Of a stretch of DNA of 23,507 nucleotides, positions 14,862 through 22,606 are shown piece by piece. Within the stretch, counting starts at the first letter, position 1; each line of letters begins with the position of its first letter. Below the pieces are notes generated by a model, which was given only the letters and a program-made list of their open reading frames with translations, had not been told where the DNA came from and made no database searches. Position numbers and translations under genes: made by a program. This stretch comes from DATKMS01 sp041497995 (GTDB lineage Bacteria; Desulfobacterota; Binatia; HRBIN30): positions 1 to 23,507 of the forward strand of contig JBGQHM010000064.1 in NCBI GenBank assembly GCA_041497995.1, written 5' to 3'.

Positions 14862-17800
14862 TCAGTCGAGATGCTCTTCTCCGACGATCGCCGCCGGCCA
14901 CCCGCCGATGGCACGTGCGGCGCGGAAGCCGGACATGACCGCCGCCTCCACGCAGCCGGCGTTGACCCCGTTCAGGGTCCAGTCGCCGGCGATGCAGAGG
15001 TTGCGGAAGCCAGACCGATCGGCGCGCAAGCGGTACTGAATCGTTTTCGGTAGCGACAGCACGTAGCGCTCGCTCGGGTCGATGTTGGCGCCCCAGAATT
15101 GGTCGCGCAGCCGTTCGATACCGCGGCGTTCCTGCAGGTCGATCAGCACTTTCCAATCGAGACCCTTCGCGCCGGTGATCGCGGGCCACGCGTGGCCGAT
15201 GCTTTCTGTCAGCAGCGCCGACATCTCATCGAAGACGCGTTGCTTCATCCGCACAGGAAACTGGTCGTCTGCGTAGTGCGGCGGTTCGGGGGAGTCCCGC
15301 ATCACGCCGCAGAAGTACGCGATCTGCTGTGGTTGGTGATCCGCCGGCCACGTCTCGGTTTTCAAAGTGTGCGTCATGTCGCCCCACGTGTCGATCGGTC
15401 GCACCCAGCCCGTCAGGAACGGGCTGTCCCACAGCCAACCGGTCTGCTGCAGCTTGACCTTCATCCACAGTTGAGACGCTTGCGTCCGCACCGTGGCCAT
15501 GCCCTCGAGCATCGCGCGCCAATGCGGGCTCCGTTCGGCGAGCTCGGCACAGATGGGCGCGAGCGCGCCCAGCGAGATCCCAAGAATCACCCGGTCGAAA
15601 TCCACGCCGGCACGCAAGGTCAATTCGTCTTCGTGGTCAGGACCCCACGCACTCCATGCGGATTCGAAGTTCACATACTTCCCTTCGGCGCGCAGTTTCT
15701 CGATCTGGTCCTTCTCCTCGAGCTGCGCATAGTCTGGCTCGTTCGGCCAGCACCACAGGTCGCCGACTTTGATCAGGGGTTCGTACGCCGGCCCGCGTGG
15801 ATCGGCTTGCCGGCCGATGCTGATGCGTTCAATCGACTTGCCATCGCCGGCCAGATGCAGCTCGCGGACCCGGTGGAAGAACTTGAACTTTACGCCGCGC
15901 GCCTTGAGGACTCGGTACAGAGGCGAGAAGATCGCGTCGCCCATCCCGGTTTTCATCCGATACAGGAAGGCGCCGCGATAGGTGAGCAGCAGCCGCAACA
16001 CTCCGCGCAGGAGGGTGCCGGCGGCAGCCCCGGGCTTGTTGGGATCGCCGCCCTCGAAGGCGAAGCCCATCGCATAGAGGCCGCGGATCCACTGACAGCG
16101 CACCACCGGCTCCGAGGCACCGTGATGCCGCAACCACTCGGCGAAATCCCAGTCGTTCAGGATGTCGAAGTCGCCGAAGACGACGCCGTCGCGGAGCATA
16201 CCGCGTACGAGTGTCACTCCGAAGTCCATCGTGATCCACAGGTTGCGCGCGGCACCGACGGCATGCTCGGGATCGCCGATGCGGGCACCCAACCACGCCA
16301 TCACTCTGTCGAGGAGGTCGTAGAACACACTGTAGTCGCGGCCGCCGAAATGACCCCATTCCGCGTCGCGCGCTTCAACGAAGGACAGCGCCCACGACAG
16401 GATATTCGCCGGATGGCCAACGGCGGCAGCCGCCGCCGCACCCAATTCGTCCAGGCGGTGCAGCGCCGCTTGGACCCAGTCCGCCTCTGCCGAGGCCGCG
16501 TGCTCGGACTCGTCGGCGAGCCCCGCAGCGGCGTCGCCGAAGACGAGGTGCGAGAGCATCCAGCGGATGATCATCGTGATGTAGTCCTGAGGAGAGAGCG
16601 CCAACACCGCCGCTGTTCCGGGGCGCTCGTCGTTGCGTGGAAAGGTCACGGGGTGATGCTCCCAGCGGCCGTTTCCCAGGTCTTCCTCGAGGACGGCAAA
16701 GTCGTGCGGCTCAAAGCCCCATTCGATCGGATCTCGGTCCGCAGGCCAGTCCTTCAGCTCGGGAAGGTCGCGATAGCAACTCCGCATCATGCGAAAGGCG
16801 TTTTCGTAGTAGCCAAACCACGCGTGGATACCATGCTCTTCGATGCGCTTGTCTTGGCGGGCGACGTTGCGGCCGCAGGCGCCTTTGCCTCCAAGCCGCC
16901 AGCCGATCTGGTAGACGGTGATGTCGTAGCGCGCGTCCCAGTTCTCCGCTTCCGTGAGAGCGAAGGCCGCGGCCAATGCGCCGGCACCGCCGCCGAGGAC
17001 GGCGATCTTCTCTCGCTTGCCGGTGCGGCGCGAGCGGCGCCGCGCCGGCGGCGCCGCTTTCGCAGCGGGCCGAGGCGGAGCGGCGCCCAGCCACTCCGCC
17101 AGCTGCTGCAGCGGCGCCAGCGCCACCTCGCTCAGGCGCTGCGGAGCCGACGCCACGGTATCCCACAGCACGGAAGCGAGAGACGCGTTCGGCGCACCAT
17201 CCGATCGCGTCGGGGCACGCCACACCTCTCGCCCTTGCTGGAGGTCAAAGCCCAGTTTCATGTGGTAGCTGAGCACCGGATGATCGCCGTCATGGAGACC
17301 CAGATCGGCACTTATTGGATGGCTGGCGCGATTCTTCAGTCGGAGGACATAGTCGTCATTGAGGATCGCTCCATAGTCCAAATGGGTGACATGCGTGTCT
17401 GCTTCGACGATCGAGAGATAACAAGCGAGCGTCCCATCGTTGCAATCGGGAAACTGCTTCAGCAGTACCATCGGCGCGTTGGGTGGCCAGAAGTCGCCCA
17501 TGAGGCGCGATGCGACGGATCCCAGCGCGCCGCTGCCCGGGTGCAGGAGACGCTGTTGCAACTCGCTTGCGGCGCTGGCGAAGTCACCCCATTCACGCGG
17601 ATGTTTGGGCGCCCGCCGGATGCGGTCGACAGACAAAAGGCGGCCCCAGTGGCCCACGGCGTCCGGGGTGAATGTATCGATCACGTAGGCGTCGACCGGG
17701 AACTGCCGCGGCCACCGCGACTTCTTCAGCACGGCCATTTCTTTCGGGAAGCCATAGATCTCGCGGCCCTCGACCACGGCGAGCGGGTTGTTCACCAGGA

Positions 17801-18140
17801 TGTAGGGCGTGAACAGCATGGGAACGGGGCAACCCCGCCGGCGTACCGGGACCCACATGGCCAGCTCGGTCTCGTAGGCGCTGCCGAGCTTCCGGAACGG
17901 GTCGAGCTGCGAGGACACGTGATCGAGGAACGTGAAGGCGAGCATCACGAACGGCGCGAACGGGACGTATGCCACGCGCCCGCTCGGATCCTGGTTGAGA
18001 TAGCGATCGCACAGTCCTTGAAGAGCTCGCATATTGGAGCGGAAGGCGAAGCCCCACATGTTGGCGTTGGGGATCGTGAACGGCTGCAGGGAGCCTGTGC
18101 CCCAACGGTAGACGTACTTGGGAAGCCGGGCGTCGGACAT
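14862..18140 (-). CDS. Acetoacetate decarboxylase-fold domain fused to a phytoene-desaturase-like flavoprotein
   Basis: A 1092-residue two-domain protein. Residues about 1-310 match the acetoacetate decarboxylase (ADC) fold, with VEGREIYGFPKEM carrying the probable Schiff-base Lys133. The second active-site lysine of true ADC is Glu134 here. After a basic, Ala/Pro-rich linker (about 345-375) comes a large FAD domain. IAVLGGGAGAL binds the dinucleotide, GWRLGGKGACGR is the desaturase-type second motif, and EEHGIHAWFGYYENAF follows. Near residue 1050, CIAGDWTLNGVNAGCVEAAVMSG is the C-terminal FAD motif of amine-oxidase/carotenoid-desaturase enzymes. The start ATG has AAAGGA about 5 nt upstream. 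The same flavoprotein fold is encoded upstream without the ADC part. Substrate and reaction are unknown; a coupled oxidation and decarboxylation of a beta-keto compound is an inference. Confidence 0.88.
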   Translation of the reverse strand: MSDARLPKYVYRWGTGSLQPFTIPNANMWGFAFRSNMRALQGLCDRYLNQDPSGRVAYVPFAPFVMLAFTFLDHVSSQLDPFRKLGSAYETELAMWVPVRRRGCPVPMLFTPYILVNNPLAVVEGREIYGFPKEMAVLKKSRWPRQFPVDAYVIDTFTPDAVGHWGRLLSVDRIRRAPKHPREWGDFASAASELQQRLLHPGSGALGSVASRLMGDFWPPNAPMVLLKQFPDCNDGTLACYLSIVEADTHVTHLDYGAILNDDYVLRLKNRASHPISADLGLHDGDHPVLSYHMKLGFDLQQGREVWRAPTRSDGAPNASLASVLWDTVASAPQRLSEVALAPLQQLAEWLGAAPPRPAAKAAPPARRRSRRTGKREKIAVLGGGAGALAAAFALTEAENWDARYDITVYQIGWRLGGKGACGRNVARQDKRIEEHGIHAWFGYYENAFRMMRSCYRDLPELKDWPADRDPIEWGFEPHDFAVLEEDLGNGRWEHHPVTFPRNDERPGTAAVLALSPQDYITMIIRWMLSHLVFGDAAAGLADESEHAASAEADWVQAALHRLDELGAAAAAAVGHPANILSWALSFVEARDAEWGHFGGRDYSVFYDLLDRVMAWLGARIGDPEHAVGAARNLWITMDFGVTLVRGMLRDGVVFGDFDILNDWDFAEWLRHHGASEPVVRCQWIRGLYAMGFAFEGGDPNKPGAAAGTLLRGVLRLLLTYRGAFLYRMKTGMGDAIFSPLYRVLKARGVKFKFFHRVRELHLAGDGKSIERISIGRQADPRGPAYEPLIKVGDLWCWPNEPDYAQLEEKDQIEKLRAEGKYVNFESAWSAWGPDHEDELTLRAGVDFDRVILGISLGALAPICAELAERSPHWRAMLEGMATVRTQASQLWMKVKLQQTGWLWDSPFLTGWVRPIDTWGDMTHTLKTETWPADHQPQQIAYFCGVMRDSPEPPHYADDQFPVRMKQRVFDEMSALLTESIGHAWPAITGAKGLDWKVLIDLQERRGIERLRDQFWGANIDPSERYVLSLPKTIQYRLRADRSGFRNLCIAGDWTLNGVNAGCVEAAVMSGFRAARAIGGWPAAIVGEEHLD

Positions 18141-18298
18141 CGTGGTCCTTTCTTGTGCGCGCTCTTCGTCGGCGCGCCCGCAACTGAGCTAGGTTCTTGG
18201 CGGTTGAAACTCGTCGTCCATGAGTCACGTTTCGTTCGAAGCCGCTACCAGCGAGCAACGGCGAGCGGTCCCGCCGAAAGGACGCTGGGCGCAGCCCG
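18141..18298. other. Intergenic/5' leader between the two flavoprotein genes
   Basis: 158 nt between the stop of the stand-alone flavoprotein and the start of the fusion gene, both on the minus strand. It contains the fusion gene's ribosome site (AAAGGA) and, just upstream of that, a small hairpin (GCGCGC at 18157-18162 pairing with 18172-18177, 9-nt loop). The gap is long enough for a separate promoter. I see no recognisable promoter or riboswitch. Confidence 0.4.
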
Positions 18299-20545
18299 CT
18301 AGAAATCCTCTCCGATGATCTTCTCGGGGTGACCACAGATGGCCCGCGCTGCCCGCATACCGGACATCACGGCGGCCTCGACGCACCCCAGATTCATTCC
18401 GTTGAAGGTCCAATCGCCCGCCAGATACAGGTTGGTGAAGCCAGACCGGTCACTGCGCAACCGATAGCGGAGGCTCCCCGGCACCGAGAGGACGTATCGT
18501 TCCGTCGGTTCGACGTTGGCGATCCAGAACTGCGCGAGCAACCGCTCTGCACCGACACGCTCCTCGATATCCACGAGCTGCGCCCAGTCGAAGCCATCGG
18601 CGGCCGTCGTATTCGGCCACAGATGGCCGGCACTGTTCTCGAGGTACCGCCGCATCTCCGCCAGTGCCCTCCGCCGCTCTCGTGCAGGGAACCCTGGATC
18701 GGTAAACCACTCGGGCTCGCGGTGATCGCCGTTCGCCATCGGGCCACAGACGTATGCGACCATGCCCGGCCGCTGTGCGCGCGGCCAGCATTCGGTCGCC
18801 AGTGTGGGGGTGAAGTCACCCCAGGTTTCGAAGGGCCGTGTGTATGCCGTGGACAGTGGGCTCGGCAGGCGCCATCCGCTCTCGGCCAGTGTCGGTTTGA
18901 GCCAGACTTGGAAGGCCTGGGTGCGGATCGTAGGAATCTTCTCTACCATGCGGCGCCAACGCCGGTCCGCCTGGATCAGTTCACCGCAGATGTGGGGCAG
19001 CGCCCCGAGAGAAATACCCAGCACGACCTGGTCGAAATCGACGCCGCGGCGGAGCTCAACGGGGTGCTCGTGTTGCGGACCCCACGAGCTCCACATCGAT
19101 TCCAAATTCACATAGGTTCCTGGGGTCGCCTCGAGGGCGCGAATGGCCGCAGCTTCTTCGAGCTGTTCGTAGTCGGGCGCGTTCGGCCAACACCAGAGGT
19201 TCTTGACGCGTACGAGAGGCGCGTACTCGCCGCGCTTCGGAGTTGCCTGGCGGCCGATCAGAATCCGATCGATCCACTTGCCATCGTCGGAGAGACGCAA
19301 GGAACGGACGCGGTGAAAGAACCGGAAGCGCACACCGCGGGCCCGCAGCACGCGGTAGAAGGGGGCGAAGACGATGTCCCCCATCCCACTCCGCAACTTC
19401 CACGCGAAGGCGCCGCGGTAGGTGAACAACATGCGGAGAGTGCAGTGCAATGCGGCGCCCGCCGCAACGCGTGGCTGCTCCGGATCGCCGTCGAGAAACG
19501 CGAACGACTGCGCGTAAAGCACCCTGGCCCACTCGGACTCCAATGTCGTGTCGGAAGCGCCATGCCGCCTCAGCCACTCCCGCGGTGTGAGATGGTTGAT
19601 CGCATGGAAACCGTGCCAGACGACTCTGTCACGGATCAACCCGCGGACCACGGCCGCGCCGAAGTCCATCGCCACCCAGAACCGTCGGGCCGTGTCGTCC
19701 CGATGGACGAGCGCGCCCACGCGCGCCCACAGCCCGCGCGTGAGGCCGTCGAGGAGTGTGAGGAGGTGGTCGGCGCTCGCGCCGATGAGCTCGCGGGGCA
19801 CAGCCTGGCCCAGCCGCACCAGCTTCTCCAGGATCGCCGCTAGAGGCGCCTGGATAGCATCCGCAGCAGCTGCGAGCCGCCGCCGCGAGTTGGCACCGTT
19901 GCGCAGCGACAGCGGCGCCGCGTCGACAAGCGCATCAATCCACGAGCGGCAGAGCTGCTCCATCCATGCGAGCACCATACGCACCGCATAGCCCGGGGTC
20001 AGCGCCGTGTGGTCGCCGGTGCCAGGCCAATCGTCATTGCGGGGAAAGCTCACGGCGTGGTGTTTCCATTTTCCGTCGACCCGCTCCTCAATCACCGCCT
20101 CGTCGTGGGGGTCGAAGCCCCACAAGATCGGATCTTTGCCGGCCGGCCAGCGCCGCAGCTCGGGGAGCTCCTCGTAGCAGCGGCGCATGATCGCGAAGGC
20201 GTTGTCGTAGAATCCAAACCAGTTGTGCAGGCCGTGCTCTTCGATGCGCCGATGGGGCTGACTCATGTCGCGTCCGCTCGCCCCTTTTCCGCCAAGCCGC
20301 CAGCCGACCTGGTAGAGGGTGACGTCGTAGCGATCCTGCCAGCCCGGTACCTCGGTGAGCGCGAAGGCTGCGGTAACCGCACCAACGCCTCCACCCAGAA
20401 TGGCGATCTTCTGCTTCCCCTCGCCGCGGGCGGAGGGATCCCCTCGGCGCCGCGATGGAAACGCGGTAGCTCCTCGCCGTGTGAACCGAACCAGATCGGA
20501 CAGAGCGGACCCTCCAGACGTGAAGAGGGCTTCTACACGACACAT
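18299..20545 (-). CDS. Phytoene-desaturase/amine-oxidase-like FAD-dependent oxidoreductase
   Basis: A 748-residue flavoprotein paralogous to the C-terminal 700 residues of the fusion protein encoded downstream. FAD motifs are KIAILGGGVGAVTAAFAL (about residues 45-62) and GWRLGGKGASGRD, then EEHGLHNWFGFYDNAF. Near residue 707 is YLAGDWTFNGMNLGCVEAAVMSG. Shared stretches such as PAGKDPILWGFDPHD and SFPRNDDWPGT show close relationship. The family includes carotenoid desaturases, dehydrosqualene/hydroxysqualene enzymes and amine oxidases, so a hydrophobic substrate is plausible but unproven. It lacks the ADC domain and instead has a 40-residue basic N-terminus. ATG 20545 is the likely start; the Shine-Dalgarno is weak and the frame is open to 20677, which would overlap the divergent methyltransferase. 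Confidence 0.87.
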   Translation of the reverse strand: MCRVEALFTSGGSALSDLVRFTRRGATAFPSRRRGDPSARGEGKQKIAILGGGVGAVTAAFALTEVPGWQDRYDVTLYQVGWRLGGKGASGRDMSQPHRRIEEHGLHNWFGFYDNAFAIMRRCYEELPELRRWPAGKDPILWGFDPHDEAVIEERVDGKWKHHAVSFPRNDDWPGTGDHTALTPGYAVRMVLAWMEQLCRSWIDALVDAAPLSLRNGANSRRRLAAAADAIQAPLAAILEKLVRLGQAVPRELIGASADHLLTLLDGLTRGLWARVGALVHRDDTARRFWVAMDFGAAVVRGLIRDRVVWHGFHAINHLTPREWLRRHGASDTTLESEWARVLYAQSFAFLDGDPEQPRVAAGAALHCTLRMLFTYRGAFAWKLRSGMGDIVFAPFYRVLRARGVRFRFFHRVRSLRLSDDGKWIDRILIGRQATPKRGEYAPLVRVKNLWCWPNAPDYEQLEEAAAIRALEATPGTYVNLESMWSSWGPQHEHPVELRRGVDFDQVVLGISLGALPHICGELIQADRRWRRMVEKIPTIRTQAFQVWLKPTLAESGWRLPSPLSTAYTRPFETWGDFTPTLATECWPRAQRPGMVAYVCGPMANGDHREPEWFTDPGFPARERRRALAEMRRYLENSAGHLWPNTTAADGFDWAQLVDIEERVGAERLLAQFWIANVEPTERYVLSVPGSLRYRLRSDRSGFTNLYLAGDWTFNGMNLGCVEAAVMSGMRAARAICGHPEKIIGEDF

Positions 20546-20616
20546 CAGCCAATCGCAACTAGCCCTGTCGCTTGCACTTCCCGCCTGAATGAGGTTGATC
20601 CCACAGGAAGCAAACG
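20546..20616. promoter_or_regulatory. Divergent promoter region between the flavoprotein and MT2
   Basis: 71 nt between two divergent starts. A possible -35 for MT2 is TTGCAC (about 20572-20577), but the matching -10 is poor. AGGAAG 7 nt before ATG 20617 is a good ribosome site for MT2. The shared compact region suggests coordinated control of the divergent genes. Confidence 0.4.
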
Positions 20617-21528
20617 ATGAACTCGGACCGACTCGGTGTAATGGCAACCTGCAACTCACGCATCGAACCCAACACAAACATGGGTCCGGGCGCCGTACAG
20701 CGCTACTACGACGAAACCTGGCTGGACTATCGCGTACTCTGGCTCAACCGGCGCAACTTGGCGTTCCACTTTGGCTACCATGACGAAGGCACGGCCAGTC
20801 ACGCCGATGCCCTCATCAACACCAACCGAGTGCTGGCCGCACGGGCGCGCGTCGGGGCCGGCAGCCGTGTGTTGGATGCAGGCTGCGGTCTCGGCGGCAG
20901 CGGTTTCTGGCTGGCGCGGAATCGTGGCGCGACCGTCGTCGGCGTGGCCTTGGGTCATGAGCAGGTGGCGCGCGCCCACCGCCTCGCACATGCACAGCAA
21001 CTGAGTGCCCGAGCCGGCTTCCTGCAGGCCGACTTCACCAGCACCCCATTTCGTAGCGACAGCTTCGATGTCGTGTGGGCGCTCGAGAGCCTCTGCCACG
21101 CCTTCGAAAAGGCGGCGTTCTACCGTGAGGCGGCCCGCTTGCTGCGGCCGGGTGGTCGGCTCGTGGTTGCAGACTTCATGCTCGTCCGACGATCGCTCGA
21201 TGCCCGCCAAACGCAGCGGCTGCGTGAGTGGCTCGACGGCTGGGCAATCCCCCATCTCAGTACGGTCGAGGAGCATCGCCGCGACGCGGAAAAAGCGGGG
21301 CTTGGAGAAGCCACAGTGGAAGACTTCACAACGCGCGCGCGCCCGTCGCTGCGCCGGCTGTATCGTATCGCGCGCTACACCTACCCGCTTGCGTGGACGG
21401 CGCGGCGGCTCGGCATTCGCTCGGCGGTTCAGCACGGCAACGTCATTGGCGCCGTGCGGCAGTATCAGGCCCTGCGCGACGGCTGCTGGATGTATGGCGT
21501 GCTGTGCGCGACGAAACCAGGACGATGA
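20617..21528 (+). CDS. SAM-dependent class I methyltransferase (MT2)
   Basis: A 303-residue enzyme with the SAM-binding motif RVLDAGCGLGGSGFWLAR, then SFDVVWALESLCHAFEK and LLRPGGRLVVAD. The N-terminus (AVQRYYDETWLDYRVLW, then HFGYHD) closely matches MT1, as does the C-terminal layout (aromatic and Leu-rich helix, then a CATKP ending). MT1 and MT2 therefore look like duplicated, diverged enzymes, perhaps acting on successive positions or on different intermediates of one compound. ATG 20617 is supported by AGGAAG 7 nt upstream. The gene is divergent from the flavoprotein gene and convergent with the glnA-operon regulator, with a repeat element between their stops. The acceptor is unknown; UbiE/sterol/tocopherol-like methyltransferases are the nearest recognisable group. 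Confidence 0.88.
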   Translation: MNSDRLGVMATCNSRIEPNTNMGPGAVQRYYDETWLDYRVLWLNRRNLAFHFGYHDEGTASHADALINTNRVLAARARVGAGSRVLDAGCGLGGSGFWLARNRGATVVGVALGHEQVARAHRLAHAQQLSARAGFLQADFTSTPFRSDSFDVVWALESLCHAFEKAAFYREAARLLRPGGRLVVADFMLVRRSLDARQTQRLREWLDGWAIPHLSTVEEHRRDAEKAGLGEATVEDFTTRARPSLRRLYRIARYTYPLAWTARRLGIRSAVQHGNVIGAVRQYQALRDGCWMYGVLCATKPGR

Positions 21529-21552
21529 GCGCCAGATGACTTGTGGCGTCCT

Positions 21553-21629
21553 AGGGCCCGCGGCCAGCGTCATTTCTATGGCCCGCTCCCCGTTGGGTCA
21601 CTCCGGGCTGCCAAGTCCGACAGGCCGCT
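21553..21629 (-). repeat. Dispersed palindromic repeat, copy B
   Basis: A 77-bp unit matching copy A (6336-6411) in reverse orientation, with 8 substitutions and a 1-nt indel. A central block of more than 20 nt (about 21582-21602) is identical. It lies between the convergent MT2 and AAA+/Fis regulator genes. In its own orientation it begins inside the TAG stop codon of the regulator, exactly as copy A begins inside the TAG of the lipoprotein gene. CTAG is present at both ends. A bidirectional terminator or a small non-autonomous mobile palindrome are both possible. Confidence 0.85.
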
Positions 21630-22605
21630 AGTGCTGGTCCAAGCCGTGCCGGCGCAGCTTGGCACGCAACGAACCGCGACCGATGCCGAGCAGGGCTGCG
21701 GTGCGGATGCGGTTGCCGTCGCACGCGGCGAGCGCCCACTGCAACAACAAGCGCTGCGCCCGCCCGTACAGGTCGGTAGGGTAGGCCGCTTGGAGACGTG
21801 AGAGAGTTGCCACGAGCTCCGCTTCAGGATCCTCGGAAGCCGCTGGCGCGCGCAATCGCAGGTCTGCGGCCCGCAGACGTACATGCGGACAACGCAGCAC
21901 GGATTCGAGGATGCAGTTGCGCAGCTCGCGCACGTTGCCGGTCCAGCGGTGACGCAAGAGGGTGTCTCGTGCGTCAGGACTCAGGCCGCGCACATCGCGG
22001 CGGAAATTCCGTGCCCCCACGGCTAGGAAGTGCTCTGCCAGGAACGTGATGTCATCGGGACGCTGTCGCAGCGATGGAATATCCAGACGCACGACGTCTA
22101 TCCGGTAGAGGAGATCAGCGCGGAGCACCTTGCGGGTGGCGAGGGCGCCGAGATCCTGGCTCGTCGTGCTCAGCAACCGCAGACCCGTATCGCTGGTCGC
22201 GGTGTTCAACAGCCGCACCAGGCTATCTTGCACCGCCGGCGCAAGGTCGCTGACTTCCTCGACGAGCACCGTCTGCCCTTCGAGCCCGGTCAAAGCGTTG
22301 ACTGCGTCAACCGTTGTGGTGGCACCGTGGAGCACCAGCAGCGGCGCGCCACGCCGCGGACTGTCCTCGTGCACTTGCTGTGCAAGCGTCGATTTGCCCG
22401 TGCCGGTCTCGCCGCAGATGAGTACGGGTGCGGCGGTGGCAGCGACGCGCGAGAGCACAGCGGCGAGCGCCTGCATCTGCGGGGAGACGCACGGGAGGTA
22501 GCGCCCCTGCGCCTCCAGTGCACTCGGACTCGGCCGCGAGTGGGGCTCGTGAATCGTGCTCGCTTCCTCCGCCGCCCAGCGATGCGAACCCTGAGACGTT
22601 TTCAT
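21628..22605 (-). CDS. NtrC/sigma54-type AAA+ regulator lacking the GAFTGA loop, Fis HTH
   Basis: A 325-residue regulator with a short N-terminus lacking any receiver or sensor domain. It has Walker A GETGTGKS at 65-72, a weakened Walker B VLVEEVSDL at 113-121 (Glu-Glu instead of Asp-Glu), GNVRELRN, and a C-terminal Fis-type helix-turn-helix (GNRIRTAALLGIGRGSLRAKL). Between Walker A and Walker B there are about 40 residues, against about 64 in the intact activator at 8059. The missing part includes the GAFTGA loop that contacts sigma54. It may therefore bind DNA and regulate without sigma54, or act as a repressor, as some degenerate family members do. Its ATG overlaps the end of the amidotransferase as TGA-G-ATG, implying translational coupling. 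Confidence 0.87.
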   Translation of the reverse strand: MKTSQGSHRWAAEEASTIHEPHSRPSPSALEAQGRYLPCVSPQMQALAAVLSRVAATAAPVLICGETGTGKSTLAQQVHEDSPRRGAPLLVLHGATTTVDAVNALTGLEGQTVLVEEVSDLAPAVQDSLVRLLNTATSDTGLRLLSTTSQDLGALATRKVLRADLLYRIDVVRLDIPSLRQRPDDITFLAEHFLAVGARNFRRDVRGLSPDARDTLLRHRWTGNVRELRNCILESVLRCPHVRLRAADLRLRAPAASEDPEAELVATLSRLQAAYPTDLYGRAQRLLLQWALAACDGNRIRTAALLGIGRGSLRAKLRRHGLDQH

Positions 22606-22606
22606 C

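Noticed and set aside
14824..15189. Extension of MT1 to a 431-residue protein
   Set aside because: The added part lies within the coding sequence of the fusion gene in another frame, and the paralogue MT2 supports a start near 14823-14856.
18157..18177. GCGCGC hairpin in the leader of the fusion gene as a riboswitch
   Set aside because: A single 6-bp stem made of alternating GC is expected often at this base composition and has no riboswitch-like conserved core.
15099..18302. A 1067-residue plus-strand open frame opposite the fusion gene
   Set aside because: The translation is His/Arg/Val-rich without any domain pattern, while the minus strand has full ADC and FAD motifs and a ribosome site. 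It is a codon-bias artefact.
18329..19843. A 504-residue plus-strand frame opposite the stand-alone flavoprotein
   Set aside because: Low-complexity translation lacking motifs; the minus strand carries the conserved flavoprotein.
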